Assembly: GCF_000423105.1 (NCBI RefSeq)
Contig: NZ_KE383978.1
Location: forward strand, 1 to 64,000
Origin: Halalkalibacillus halophilus DSM 18494
Lineage (GTDB): Bacteria > Bacillota > Bacilli > Bacillales > Alkalibacillaceae
Direction: 5' to 3'
Length of the DNA stretch: 64,000 nucleotides
Within the stretch, counting starts at the first letter, position 1. The number at the start of each line of letters is the position of its first letter. Below are positions 50,249-58,929 of this stretch, piece by piece. A program made the position numbers and the translations under genes. The notes below the pieces were generated by a model. That model did no database searches, was not told the DNA's origin, and worked only from the letters and a program-made list of their open reading frames with translations.

Positions 50249-50365
50249 ATGAGGACCCATCTTAATATTAACGTATATTATGAGGAATTGAAACTTTTAA
50301 CCTCAGCTACTTGTTTAAAATTTGAAACTACTTCTTTACTCCATCCGTATAATGGAGTGGAGTAG
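50249..50365 (+). pseudogene. short ORF beside an inverted repeat, possible IS remnant
   Basis: AGGAGG precedes ATG by 5 bases. The frame reads MRTHLNINVYYEELKLLTSA and ends after 38 codons. GGCCTCATCAATCC (50189-50203) and GGAATTGATGAGGACC (50242-50257) form an imperfect inverted pair in front of it, the second overlapping the start. A transposase N-terminus with a terminal repeat would look like this, but no transposase family was recognised. It may also be a leader peptide for the tubby-like gene 26 bases downstream. Confidence 0.3.
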
Positions 50366-50391
50366 TAATTGCTTATTTATAGGAGGTTTAC

Positions 50392-50943
50392 ATGCAATAT
50401 CAATATAAAACAAGTATAAACGGATTAACTACGAAAGAATTAACGATATACAGTGGGACTGAATTGGTTGGATCAATAAAGGGTTCCTTTGATAACGTTT
50501 TTAAAAGGTTCGTAGATGAGTTGATTCAAAAAAGATCTTTGCCGTCTTTTATTACTTACGAATTAAAAGACAGCATAGGAAATGTTCGGTGCTATGCAGA
50601 AATGAGTGGATTTACTAAATCTGCTATAATGGTAACTTATTATGATCGTAATAATATAGAAAACAATATAACAATAGAAAACATGAAAGATAAAAGTTTC
50701 GAATACAAAAAAGCAGAGTTTAAGTATAAAGAAACAGAGTGTTTGATATATAAAGAGAATTCCAAAAATCCATTTAACCCTAAACCTGCTGAACTGTTTT
50801 TCGGGGAAGAATTGGTTGCCAGTTGGAATATTTCTATGAAAGAGAAAAAGGTAGTTGTAAAAATAAATAATTATAAATACGTGGAAGATAGATTTTTAAT
50901 TTTTGGTATCTTCCATGCTTTTTTATATCCTACAAAAGGGTAA
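50392..50943 (+). CDS. tubby C-terminal-like domain protein
   Basis: A 183-residue protein with the beta-rich pattern of the bacterial tubby-C-like (LURP-one-related) family: repeated strand pairs such as LTIYSGTELVGSIKG and AELFFGEELVASWNISMK, and a final LIFGIFHAFLY hydrophobic helix that would pass through the barrel. Family members may bind phospholipids. The bacterial role is unknown. AGGAGG is 6 bases before the ATG. A small membrane protein gene follows after 37 bases and is probably co-transcribed. Confidence 0.7.
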   Translation: MQYQYKTSINGLTTKELTIYSGTELVGSIKGSFDNVFKRFVDELIQKRSLPSFITYELKDSIGNVRCYAEMSGFTKSAIMVTYYDRNNIENNITIENMKDKSFEYKKAEFKYKETECLIYKENSKNPFNPKPAELFFGEELVASWNISMKEKKVVVKINNYKYVEDRFLIFGIFHAFLYPTKG

Positions 50944-50980
50944 AAACATTACTTGTTCGAACATAGAGAGGTGAATTCTG

Positions 50981-51442
50981 ATGCTTAAATCCAAAAAGGT
51001 TCGTTTGATCGTGTTTTCTACGATAGTGGTTTTCATGATTCTTTGGCCTATCTTTGAAGAATTCCATTACTTATACATATATTATCCAGTCATTGCGGTG
51101 GTTTTTTCACTTACTTTCATAAGAGTCTTTAATGAAAAGAGATTTGAAAAACGATTTTATATTAAATGGGAAAAAAGAAGAAAACTCGGAATGTGGTTAT
51201 TTGTGCCCCTTTCTACGATGAGAACTATGGCTATTATTATCTTTGCTACTTTGTTTGGACAGCTGGTAGGAGAAAACCGCACACCTTTCTATATAATCAC
51301 TGAACTGCCGACAGAAAGGTTAACAACTATGACTATAGTAGTCCTGATCATTAGCTTGTTAGCCAGCTTAGCAGAGTGGTATGAAAATGAAAAAAGTTAT
51401 AGAAATCTAACACGGCTAAAACGCGAAAGCTTAGGGTTGTAG
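50981..51442 (+). CDS. small membrane protein, function unknown
   Basis: A 153-residue protein with about four hydrophobic segments (near 8-24, 30-47, 72-93, 115-132) and a basic loop EKRFEKRFYIKWEKRRKLG. AGAGAGGTG precedes the ATG. It follows the tubby-like gene closely, so the two may work together. No family was recognised. Confidence 0.6.
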   Translation: MLKSKKVRLIVFSTIVVFMILWPIFEEFHYLYIYYPVIAVVFSLTFIRVFNEKRFEKRFYIKWEKRRKLGMWLFVPLSTMRTMAIIIFATLFGQLVGENRTPFYIITELPTERLTTMTIVVLIISLLASLAEWYENEKSYRNLTRLKRESLGL

Positions 51443-51536
51443 CGTATAACAATCAGAAGCACTTCTCCTTCGTTTATATAAACAACTTCAAGGGAATGTA
51501 ATAACTAAGAAGCGAATGAAAAGGAGAGTGCTTGAA

Positions 51537-51809
51537 ATGCCAGAAATTAAGCAAGGCAATAACAAGTTTTATGTAGGGGAAGAAGATAATCCGACTGCGG
51601 AGATTAGCTATGTTCCAACAGGGGAAAAAAGGTTCATTGCTGATTCTACGTACGTCTCCGATGAATGGCGAGGGCAAGGAGTTGGGAAACAACTTGTTGA
51701 GCGACTCGTTCAACATGCACGTGAAGAAGGGAAGTTAATCATACCGCAGTGTCCATTTACAGAAAAGGTTATGAAAGAAAATGAAGAAATGCAGGATGTG
51801 ATGGAATAA
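51537..51809 (+). CDS. GNAT-like N-acetyltransferase (YidJ/GNAT_2 type)
   Basis: A 90-residue minimal acetyltransferase: strands NKFYVGEEDNPTAEISYV, then TYVSDEWRGQGVGKQLVERL with the acetyl-CoA loop R-G-Q-G-V-G, then IIPQCPFTEKVMKEN. This is the short family represented by human NATD1 and bacterial YidJ-like proteins. The substrate is unknown. AAGGAG lies 10 bases before the ATG at 51537. The frame is open slightly further upstream. Confidence 0.85.
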   Translation: MPEIKQGNNKFYVGEEDNPTAEISYVPTGEKRFIADSTYVSDEWRGQGVGKQLVERLVQHAREEGKLIIPQCPFTEKVMKENEEMQDVME

Positions 51810-51832
51810 AAATGGAATCGGAGGTCTAGTAG

Positions 51833-52744
51833 ATGGGGTTATTAAAACATTCCGAATGGAAAGATACGAAATTTACGATTCATTTACTTTCGCAAATAGT
51901 AGGAAAGATTAAATTAGAAACAGCTCCTCAACAGCCACAATGGGGACACGTGACACTACCTTTAACAGCAACAGGATTCACAACTGGCTTACTCATGATT
52001 GAAGGTAAATCCATTCAAATTGATATCGATCTGCAAGAAAACCAACTCCGTCTTTATGCAAACGGAAATACACATGAATGTGCACTAGAAGACGGGAAGA
52101 CGATTAAAACGTATTATAATTATATTTTCGATAAGTTATCTACAGAAGGAATTGATATTAAGATTAACCGCAATCCTCAAGAAATGAACTACCATACGCC
52201 ATTTGACCAAAATACGGATACAAAAACGTATAATCCTACACATGCAAAAGAAGGTTTGCGTATCTTCCAAACCGCCTACCATGAAATGACACAATTTATT
52301 AGTCCTTTTCGTTGTCGTAAACTAATGCCAGCACTCTTCTGGGGAACTTTCGACGTATCCATGTTAATCCTACATGGTATCCGTGAACCTTTTCCAGAAG
52401 ACAAGGTTATTGAAAAAGCTGCCTTTGACGAGCAGTTTATTGAATTTGGTTTTTGGCTAGGAGACGAGCAAGTTGACCATCCAACCTTCTTTGTATTGCC
52501 TTACCCATTTCAATTTAAGGAGCTTCAAGTATCTAACTTGAAGCCAAATGAAGCATATTTTAGTCCAGAACAAGGGGAATTCTTTTTAGGCATAGAAAAA
52601 GGGGATAAACTTCATTCTTCACAAGACATCCAATCCTTTTTATACACATCTTATAAAATAGTAATTGACGAACTTGGCTGGGAAGGCTGCGATTATTATG
52701 AAATCCCGCTGGATATGCCAAAACAGAATGGAGATAGAGGATGA
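51833..52744 (+). CDS. DUF5996 family protein
   Basis: A 303-residue soluble protein matching the DUF5996 pattern: WKDTKFTIHLLSQIVGKIKL at the start, WGHVTLPLTATGFTTGLL, ISPFRCRKLMPALFWGTFDVSML in the middle, and EQFIEFGFWLGDEQVDHPTF then FVLPYPFQFKEL later. The function of the family is unknown. CGGAGG is upstream of the ATG. It follows the GNAT gene by 23 bases, probably in one operon. Confidence 0.82.
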   Translation: MGLLKHSEWKDTKFTIHLLSQIVGKIKLETAPQQPQWGHVTLPLTATGFTTGLLMIEGKSIQIDIDLQENQLRLYANGNTHECALEDGKTIKTYYNYIFDKLSTEGIDIKINRNPQEMNYHTPFDQNTDTKTYNPTHAKEGLRIFQTAYHEMTQFISPFRCRKLMPALFWGTFDVSMLILHGIREPFPEDKVIEKAAFDEQFIEFGFWLGDEQVDHPTFFVLPYPFQFKELQVSNLKPNEAYFSPEQGEFFLGIEKGDKLHSSQDIQSFLYTSYKIVIDELGWEGCDYYEIPLDMPKQNGDRG

Positions 52745-52767
52745 CTAAGTGTTGTCCTCTTTTTTTT
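52736..52767 (+). terminator. terminator overlapping the DUF5996 gene stop
   Basis: AGAGGA pairs with TCCTCT around ATGACTAAGTGTTG-type loop bases, followed by eight T. The 5' arm includes the stop region of the gene. Confidence 0.6.
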
Positions 52768-52791
52768 GGCGTTATGCAGATCACCATTAAA

Positions 52792-52840
52792 AACCCTTAC
52801 TTGTTTCTCCCGCAAATGGGCGTGAAACAAGTAAGGGGTT
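52792..52840 (-). terminator. terminator of the lipoprotein-sortase gene
   Basis: AACCCTTACTTGTTTC pairs with GAAACAAGTAAGGGGTT (one bulge) around a 16-base loop. On the minus strand TTTTTAA follows. Confidence 0.8.
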
Positions 52841-52855
52841 ATGTCGTGTGTATAA

Positions 52856-53554
52856 TTACTCTTGAACCAATTTCGTATAAACAACTAATCGATCTTCACG
52901 AGAATGGTCTTCCAATACGTCGCCATCACAGGTGATAAGATTTAAATTACTGCTGTGTGAATAGCCGAAGATTTGCTTTAACGGAGATTCTGCAGTCGGA
53001 TAAACTTCACTTCTGTACACCTCAAAAGTTAATTGGTTTCCATCTTCACCAGTAACTATGACCTCATCGCCCTCTTGCAGTTGTTCCAAGTCATAAAATA
53101 CAGCTGGATTCACCGTATCATCCACATGACCTGCCATAACAGAATTTCCAGGCGCACCAGGTTGCGTTCCTTCTTCATACCACGCAACATTTTCACTTCC
53201 ATCTGGCACACCCATTTGCCCGTTTTCTAACGTTCCAGCGCGCTCAATTTCTGCATCGACACCGATTGCAGGAATTTCGATTCGAACAGGATTAACTCCT
53301 TCGCGATTATCTCGAATAATTTCAGAAGGACCTTCGTAATCTGTTGTTTCGGTTTCATCTTGCTCTTCCGTTTCCTCTGTTGTCTGTTCTTCCTCATTTA
53401 CAGATGTTTCTTCTTGGTTCGTTTCATCTCCAGCGTCTGAAGTGGTTGATTCAACTTCTTCTGGCAGATCAGAGTCTTGGTCCCCGTCTCCACATGCGGC
53501 TAATATAAGTAGCATTGTTCCTAGCATTACAACAAGTAAACTTACTTTTTTCAT
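52856..53554 (-). CDS. sortase-fold protein anchored as a lipoprotein
   Basis: A 232-residue protein whose signal peptide ends in the lipobox ILAAC (Cys near 21), followed by a very acidic linker (about 25-75) and a sortase domain (about 85-232): VRIEIPAIGVDAEI, NSVMAGHVDD with the catalytic His, NLNLITCDGD with the catalytic Cys, and EDRLVVYTKLV with the Arg. This is the class D/F-like type. Sortases normally use an N-terminal TM, so a lipid anchor is unusual. It might process the MPETG protein encoded upstream, but that is an inference. GAGGTGG precedes the ATG. Confidence 0.82.
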   Translation of the reverse strand: MKKVSLLVVMLGTMLLILAACGDGDQDSDLPEEVESTTSDAGDETNQEETSVNEEEQTTEETEEQDETETTDYEGPSEIIRDNREGVNPVRIEIPAIGVDAEIERAGTLENGQMGVPDGSENVAWYEEGTQPGAPGNSVMAGHVDDTVNPAVFYDLEQLQEGDEVIVTGEDGNQLTFEVYRSEVYPTAESPLKQIFGYSHSSNLNLITCDGDVLEDHSREDRLVVYTKLVQE

Positions 53555-53632
53555 CAAACCACCTCTTAAAGAGATTTATTTATAGAATCTAGTAAGCATA
53601 CGGATAAAATTAAATTTTGGATCACTTTTACA

Positions 53633-53668
53633 CAAAAAAATAGAGAAGGTTTTTCGCCTTCTCTATTT
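53633..53668. terminator. bidirectional terminator near the subtilisin gene
   Basis: TAGAGAAGG pairs with CCTTCTCTA around TTTTTCG, with A8 upstream and TTTC downstream. It ends the minus-strand protease gene. Confidence 0.85.
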
Positions 53669-53678
53669 CATGTAATTA

Positions 53679-54812
53679 TTATTGATTTAAAGCATCAAGT
53701 ACTTGCACAAGTCCTGCGCCGTAGTGATCTTCATTTCCTAAGTCAACTGCTGTATCCTTTAACAGCTGTCTAAGTTCGTCATTAGATAAATCAGATTTCT
53801 CCGCCCATACGCTTGCTGCAACCCCTGCAACATGTGGGGAAGCCATGGAAGTTCCGCTAAGAGAAGCATAATCATTTCCTGGTACAGTGCTTAAAGTATC
53901 CACACCAGGTGCTGCAATCTCTACAGCTGGGCCGGTACTAGAGAAACTTGGGCGATTATTATTTTCATCTACAGCTCCAACAGCCATGACAGAGTCATAT
54001 TTTGCTGGATAATTCACTGTATCGAACCAACCTAAAGAACTTCCGCTATTTCCTGCAGCAGCTACAACTAATAACCCTTCTTCATTTGCAAGGTCAGCGA
54101 ACTCCTCAAGAATCGGAGAACTTGTAGGTCCACCAAGACTCATATTTACTACGTCCATTCCGTTATTGATAGACCATTCAATGCCCTCTGCGATTCCAGC
54201 ATAAGAACCACTACCATCATTACCTAAAACTTTCACTGCATATAAGTTTGCTTGTGGAGCAACTCCGACAACGCCTGTATCATTATTTGCTGCCGCTACT
54301 GTTCCTGCAACATGCGTGCCATGACCGTCTCCGTCGTTATATGGATCACTGTTTTCAGCATCGTCAAATACGGAGTGTCCGCCTTGAACGTTAGCAGCCA
54401 AGTCTTCATGAGATGCATCAATGCCTGTATCTAAAACAGCTACATCAACACCTTCACCTGTATGACCTTGATTCTGCGCTTCTGTTGCTTGAACTTGATC
54501 GATGCCATAAGGTGTAGTTTGATTTACCTTATGTGCTTCCGCATTTTTCTCTAAATGTTCAATGTGAGGATGATTACTTAACCCATCCGCCTGATCGCTT
54601 GTGAGCTCTAAGTGGGCAACATCTAATAGTTCATATTCGTTGACTACATCTCCTCCTTCTACACCAAAGGCATTAAGAAGGCCATTATATGCTGGCCCAT
54701 CAAACATGACCAAATAATCCTCTTTTTCTTGAGAGTCGTCAGCAAATACAGTTCCATTAAAAGGAACAGCTAACATTGCTACTAATAAAATAACTGATAA
54801 TAATTTCTTCAT
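53679..54812 (-). CDS. secreted subtilisin-family serine protease
   Basis: A 377-residue extracellular protease of the S8 family. Signal peptide 1-24, inhibitor I9 propeptide (about 28-95, DYLVMFDGPAYNGLLNAFGV), mature enzyme from about 98. The triad is Asp128 (AVLDTGID), His164 (GDGHGTHVAG) and Ser322 (LSGTSMASPHVAG), with the oxyanion Asn255 (AAAGNSG). The mature region is acidic, typical of halotolerant or alkaliphilic producers. It probably degrades external protein. GGAGTGG precedes the ATG. Confidence 0.95.
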   Translation of the reverse strand: MKKLLSVILLVAMLAVPFNGTVFADDSQEKEDYLVMFDGPAYNGLLNAFGVEGGDVVNEYELLDVAHLELTSDQADGLSNHPHIEHLEKNAEAHKVNQTTPYGIDQVQATEAQNQGHTGEGVDVAVLDTGIDASHEDLAANVQGGHSVFDDAENSDPYNDGDGHGTHVAGTVAAANNDTGVVGVAPQANLYAVKVLGNDGSGSYAGIAEGIEWSINNGMDVVNMSLGGPTSSPILEEFADLANEEGLLVVAAAGNSGSSLGWFDTVNYPAKYDSVMAVGAVDENNNRPSFSSTGPAVEIAAPGVDTLSTVPGNDYASLSGTSMASPHVAGVAASVWAEKSDLSNDELRQLLKDTAVDLGNEDHYGAGLVQVLDALNQ

Positions 54813-55219
54813 GTCTCCACTCCTTTTCTAATTTAAAATAAGTCAGGTAGGAAGCAAATCATATAGATCGTTATACAATTAAAAGGGGGGGAGCATTACG
54901 AATCTAAACAATATGTATGTTCCAACCCGACTTATTTTTTGGAATGATTTGAATTATATGATAATTAAAAATAATTTCAAACCCGACTTTTGATTTAGTT
55001 TCCAGTATTTACATCATGAAAAATAATTATAGTTATACGAAAAACTCAGAAATTTAGAATATATTGGAAGTGAATGGTGAAGGAAGTTAGTTTATATAAA
55101 TGAAGTAAGATGTATGAAAATAGGTAAAAAGATTTTGAAAATCTATGAAAATAAGTGAGAAGAATTAAATTATGGTAGGATAAGTACAGAGAAGGTTCAT
55201 GGAAAGAGAGGGAAAGATC
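54813..55219. other. intergenic region upstream of the protease
   Basis: About 400 AT-rich bases without a gene. They hold the promoter of the minus-strand protease and that of the plus-strand YczI-like gene. AACCCGACTT occurs twice (near 54927 and 54979), about 52 bases apart, and may be a regulatory repeat or another degenerate intergenic repeat. Confidence 0.4.
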
Positions 55220-55453
55220 ATGTGGCAAAGAATCGCACTTATGATAGCAATGTTTGGCTTTTTAATAGTGATCGTAAGCCCATTTACTAACATGTATTCA
55301 CTAACTCCAGCTGGAATGTCCTTAATCATGGGAATTATGCTAGTGTTATTGTCTGTAGCTGAACTGAATCGACAGAAAGGAATTCTCGGTTGGGGCTTTC
55401 TAGCAGCAGGGATACTTGTGTTAGTGGTAGCATTAATAGAATTTACTAGTTAG
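55220..55453 (+). CDS. small membrane protein, YczI/DUF3953-like
   Basis: A 77-residue protein with three hydrophobic helices (LMIAMFGFLIVIVSPF, MSLIMGIMLVLLSVAEL, WGFLAAGILVLVVALIEF), matching the YczI/DUF3953 pattern of bacilli. Function is unknown. GAGAGG precedes the ATG at 55220 better than the ATG 21 bases upstream. The next small membrane protein gene starts after 15 bases. Confidence 0.65.
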   Translation: MWQRIALMIAMFGFLIVIVSPFTNMYSLTPAGMSLIMGIMLVLLSVAELNRQKGILGWGFLAAGILVLVVALIEFTS

Positions 55454-55468
55454 ATAGGGTGGAATGAA

Positions 55469-55714
55469 ATGAATATGAAAAAGATAATTGGATTGTATAC
55501 AATCGTTGTATTAATCGCAGCTACGTATTTACTAATCTATTCGCCAGGACAACCTGTACTAGGCTTAGTTACGTTGTTTGTCCTGCCTCTCTTTATACTT
55601 AACGGCTACTGGTTCATCAAAAATAACCAGAAAATTGCTGGAGGATTACTTGCATTTGCTAGTGCGACATTGTTTATTGGGACCGCGGTGGAACTAATTA
55701 GGTGGGCGATGTAG
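55469..55714 (+). CDS. small three-helix membrane protein, function unknown
   Basis: An 81-residue membrane protein (helices near 5-23, 30-48, 55-75) ending in VELIRWAM. AGGGTGG is upstream. It probably forms an operon with the YczI-like gene. No family was recognised. Confidence 0.55.
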   Translation: MNMKKIIGLYTIVVLIAATYLLIYSPGQPVLGLVTLFVLPLFILNGYWFIKNNQKIAGGLLAFASATLFIGTAVELIRWAM

Positions 55715-55758
55715 TAAAAAAGGGAAAATTTACTGTTTTACACACTTATGAAATAAAC

Positions 55759-55800
55759 GAACCTCCAGCTGAATCAAAGATAGCTGGAGGTTCGTGTTTT
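55759..55800. terminator. terminator between convergent genes
   Basis: GAACCTCCAGCT pairs perfectly with AGCTGGAGGTTC around an 11-base loop, then GTGTTTT. It lies between the small membrane gene and the peptidase gene. Confidence 0.85.
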
Positions 55801-57310
55801 ATTCTGTCATATATTTTAGCGTAAATTCATTTCCGCTAATTCGCTTAAACAAGTCGTTGTATTTGTATCTACCAGCAGGATTGATGACTTCTTCTTTCAG
55901 GAAATCACCAAATTGCTTCGGGTTATCTAGTATTTCTCCACCTGAATTTTCTTTAAATACTTGCTCAAGCATTTCACATGTCACGTCACCCATGAAGTAG
56001 TTATGCATGTAAATTGGGTGGGTGGTGAAATGGATGATGAAGGCCCATGGTGGCTTTTCTCCGAATGGTTCTTCATCTAGAACGTCCTTGTGATTTTGCC
56101 AGTATAATTCATATATATCATCTATGGAGTTAATCTCCCTTCGGTACAATTTGTGATCGAAGAAGATCCGAGCAATGCTACGTAATGAATTTAGTTTCTG
56201 GAATTCTTTTAATCGTTTAAATTCTTGTTCCACTTTTTCGTGATCGTCAAAGAATTTCTTATAGAACACAGGGCTGTAAAGAAAGCTTTGGAATAAATTA
56301 GCGATTCCTTCACTGATAATTCCACTAACCCCTTTGTTTAAAATAACCTCATCTGGATCAAGCAAGAAGGAATGTGCACCGTGACCAGACTCGTGCAGGA
56401 GCACCCCATATTCGTAAAACTTATTTTTCACATTGGCTAAAATTCGGGAGTCCTTACCTGATTCAATTCCGAAGTTATAACCCCACTCCGATTTATTTTT
56501 CCGTGGAAAGATATCGTAAGTAATGTTCATGTCGCGTAAATTGATTCCAAAGAGATCGAACAACTCGGAAACATGTGTATGGAACTCGGACATGTCTACT
56601 TGAGCATTCAAGGAAGGTGCAAGCTGAGATTGAATATAAGCTTCATCCCAAGGCATGATTTCGTCTTCGCCTAAAAACTCCTGCGCATAGTGGCGACGTC
56701 CTTCTTTCATTTTCGGAAGAATCTGTTGTAGTTCCTCTTCCCATCCATCGAATGTATCTTGTTCCAGTTCATTTTGCTCCAATTTCATCGCAACAAAATC
56801 TTCTGAACCATACTTCTCCGCAAGTTCTTTTCGTAAGTTGAGTAAGTTAATGAATCCTCGTTCGACCATCAAGTCATTAATTTGGTTACGTGCGAAAAAA
56901 GCTTCCTTACGTCGTTCGCGATCAGGATCCATACTCAAAATTTGTCCAAGCTCAACGGCTGACACTTCTTTTCCTTCAAACGTATAACGAAATGTGTTCA
57001 ACGTTTTCGATAATTCATTCGTTTGCTCTTGAATTTTAGCATTTAATTCATTTAGTTCTTCGGAGAGGTGGAAAGGTTCAAAACTGTTATGTATAATCTC
57101 CGCTTTGCGTTGTTCTAGCTCTGATAAATCTTGCTTTTTATATTCATTGATTGCAGCGAATTTTTCCTGGTCTTTTAATATACCCATCATCTTTTCATAC
57201 TGCTCTTTAATCCCGAAATCAAATCCAGTCGTAAATTGTGTCCAGTTGAGTCGCATGTATTGTGCTTGTTCTTCCTGCAACTCTTGTGCAATCTTTTCTA
57301 TATTTGTCAT
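55799..57310 (-). CDS. M3-like zinc metallopeptidase (oligoendopeptidase-type)
   Basis: A 503-residue cytoplasmic gluzincin of the M3/PepF-like group. The zinc motif HESGH is at 306-310 (VLLHESGHGAHS), with the third ligand Glu in IISEGIANLFQ about 27 residues later. The rest is helical, with an N-terminal coiled region (residues 1-120). It should hydrolyse short peptides. The frame is open to 57385, but AAGGGG lies just before the ATG at 57310 and homology starts there. The gene stands alone. Confidence 0.8.
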   Translation of the reverse strand: MTNIEKIAQELQEEQAQYMRLNWTQFTTGFDFGIKEQYEKMMGILKDQEKFAAINEYKKQDLSELEQRKAEIIHNSFEPFHLSEELNELNAKIQEQTNELSKTLNTFRYTFEGKEVSAVELGQILSMDPDRERRKEAFFARNQINDLMVERGFINLLNLRKELAEKYGSEDFVAMKLEQNELEQDTFDGWEEELQQILPKMKEGRRHYAQEFLGEDEIMPWDEAYIQSQLAPSLNAQVDMSEFHTHVSELFDLFGINLRDMNITYDIFPRKNKSEWGYNFGIESGKDSRILANVKNKFYEYGVLLHESGHGAHSFLLDPDEVILNKGVSGIISEGIANLFQSFLYSPVFYKKFFDDHEKVEQEFKRLKEFQKLNSLRSIARIFFDHKLYRREINSIDDIYELYWQNHKDVLDEEPFGEKPPWAFIIHFTTHPIYMHNYFMGDVTCEMLEQVFKENSGGEILDNPKQFGDFLKEEVINPAGRYKYNDLFKRISGNEFTLKYMTE

Positions 57311-57492
57311 AGTATTCTGACAACCCCTTTTAAAAATTTTTCCACATAAAAAGCGTAACACAACGTGAAAAGGAGTTCGAGTCATTTATTTAGAAAGGCG
57401 AAATAATTTTTAGCACTTTTTTTATTTTATTTACAATATGAAGGAAACTTGTGGTACCATTACAGGAAGTTTTTAACAACGGAGTGATAATA

Positions 57493-57966
57493 GTGGATTC
57501 TTTTAAAAAAAGGTGGAGAGAAAGGGAGAAGCTAGACCCTCTTACTAGGCGTAGATCTTTATTAGTTAGCTTGATTGCTTTTTTAATTACATTTGGGCTT
57601 CTCTATCATATCAATATTTTTGGGTTTCATTATCAGTTAGAAGAGGCTAGTGAGACAGGAATTACAGTATCTACAGGCATCAACTACAATACAAACCTCC
57701 ATGTGCAAGCGCATGATCATTTTAGTTATGAAGATCAAGAAGACTGGTTATCTGGAAGGATTACATTAGCTTCGATTGTTCTCGGTACTATTTGCATTAT
57801 GGTAGCGGGGCTCGTTAGTGAAACAATGTTGATGATTAAGAAGCATCGAACGTTTAAGAAATTTGGTTCCTTATTAATAATAAATATCATAAACCTAGTT
57901 CTGACAGCTATTCTCTATTATTTACAGCATCTCGGCATTGAGAGAATTGTTTTCAATGGATTTTAA
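57493..57966 (+). CDS. membrane protein of a tandem pair, copy 1
   Basis: A 157-residue membrane protein: a basic N-terminus (KKRWREREKLDPLTRRR), TM1 (about 25-42), an extracytoplasmic segment IFGFHYQLEEASETGITVST followed by GINYNTNLHVQA, TM2 (about 92-110) and TM3 (about 127-145). GGAG is 8 bases before the GTG start. The next gene has the same design and a similar leader, so this is a tandem duplication. Function is unknown. Confidence 0.6.
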   Translation: MDSFKKRWREREKLDPLTRRRSLLVSLIAFLITFGLLYHINIFGFHYQLEEASETGITVSTGINYNTNLHVQAHDHFSYEDQEDWLSGRITLASIVLGTICIMVAGLVSETMLMIKKHRTFKKFGSLLIINIINLVLTAILYYLQHLGIERIVFNGF

Positions 57967-58066
57967 AAATAGAGAGAAGTCGTTTATAGTAAATTCACTA
58001 TATTTATGCAAAATTGTTTAAAATTATGATACCCTAGCAGGAACTTTTAACAGTGGAGTGGGGAAA

Positions 58067-58528
58067 TTGAAAAATATTAAGGATTGGCTGGATAAACATT
58101 TGCGAAATACTGTCTCCCTCTTATTAGTCGGGGCAATCGTATACTTAATATGTTACGCAAATTTCTATCAATATAATATATTCGGTATACACTACATAAC
58201 AGAAGGTGATGGAGAGACCGCTACTATTCTTACAGGCTTTCAATACAATGAAGAAGTTACAGTAGAAGCGAGTCGGTTTAATGACAAAGAGGAGCAAGTG
58301 GAGATCGTCGCTAGGAATGCAGATCGACTTTGGAACTCGTTAAACATTGTTATTATAACTGTAGTTACACTTATCATGGCTGTTTATTCCTATTTCAAGA
58401 TTGAACGAACTCGAAATGAACTTTTATGGGGAATAGGGTTTAATCTGTTGTTGGTATTTCTTAATATAATTACTTATATACAAGCGATCGAAGCCCTTGA
58501 AAGAAATATAAACGGAAAGACTATCTAA
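58067..58528 (+). CDS. membrane protein of a tandem pair, copy 2
   Basis: A 153-residue paralogue of the preceding gene: IFGIHYITEGDGETATILTG and FQYNEEVTVEA match IFGFHYQLEEASETGITVST and INYNTNLHVQA. Three TM segments lie at similar spacing. The leader TAGCAGGAACTTTTAACAG also resembles TACAGGAAGTTTTTAACAA before copy 1. TTG is preferred as start (GGAG 8 bases upstream). Its stop overlaps the stop of a convergent gene by 4 bases. Function is unknown. Confidence 0.6.
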   Translation: MKNIKDWLDKHLRNTVSLLLVGAIVYLICYANFYQYNIFGIHYITEGDGETATILTGFQYNEEVTVEASRFNDKEEQVEIVARNADRLWNSLNIVIITVVTLIMAVYSYFKIERTRNELLWGIGFNLLLVFLNIITYIQAIEALERNINGKTI

Positions 58529-58911
58529 TCAATCGACTTACTAACAAATATAAACGCAAAACAAACAGTCGCATTCAAAGAAGCGAAAGCGTAATATACT
58601 ATTTCTGTCGTAGCAAGCCCTAGATCAGGGAATCGGATAATGAACAAAGTTAATATGAAATGGATAACGAAAAGAACAACTGACAAGATACCACCGTTTC
58701 TTCTAATTAAGGACGCACGTTCCTCGTCTTGTCGGAATTGTGGATATAAAAAGTAGATTGTCCAGGTCGTAAACGCAAAGCTAAGTAGCATCAAGCCAGT
58801 TGGATCAGGGAATTGCCCAATCATGATGTCAATGACGTTAATGGCGATCACCATTACACTCATAATGATGACAATGGTAAGGTAGATCGGTCCTAATGTA
58901 TGTTTTTTCAT
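58525..58911 (-). CDS. four-TM membrane protein of an XRE cassette
   Basis: A 128-residue membrane protein with four hydrophobic helices (about 9-30, 40-56, 75-93, 104-123) and a cytoplasmic loop FRQDEERASLIRRNGG. The DERA-x-x-I loop is shared with the membrane protein at 59147 (DERATKIKEKSA). Two such proteins flanking a small XRE regulator form a common Gram-positive cassette whose function is not settled. Confidence 0.6.
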   Translation of the reverse strand: MKKHTLGPIYLTIVIIMSVMVIAINVIDIMIGQFPDPTGLMLLSFAFTTWTIYFLYPQFRQDEERASLIRRNGGILSVVLFVIHFILTLFIIRFPDLGLATTEIVYYAFASLNATVCFAFIFVSKSID

Positions 58912-58929
58912 CGTAAGTCATCCTTCGTT

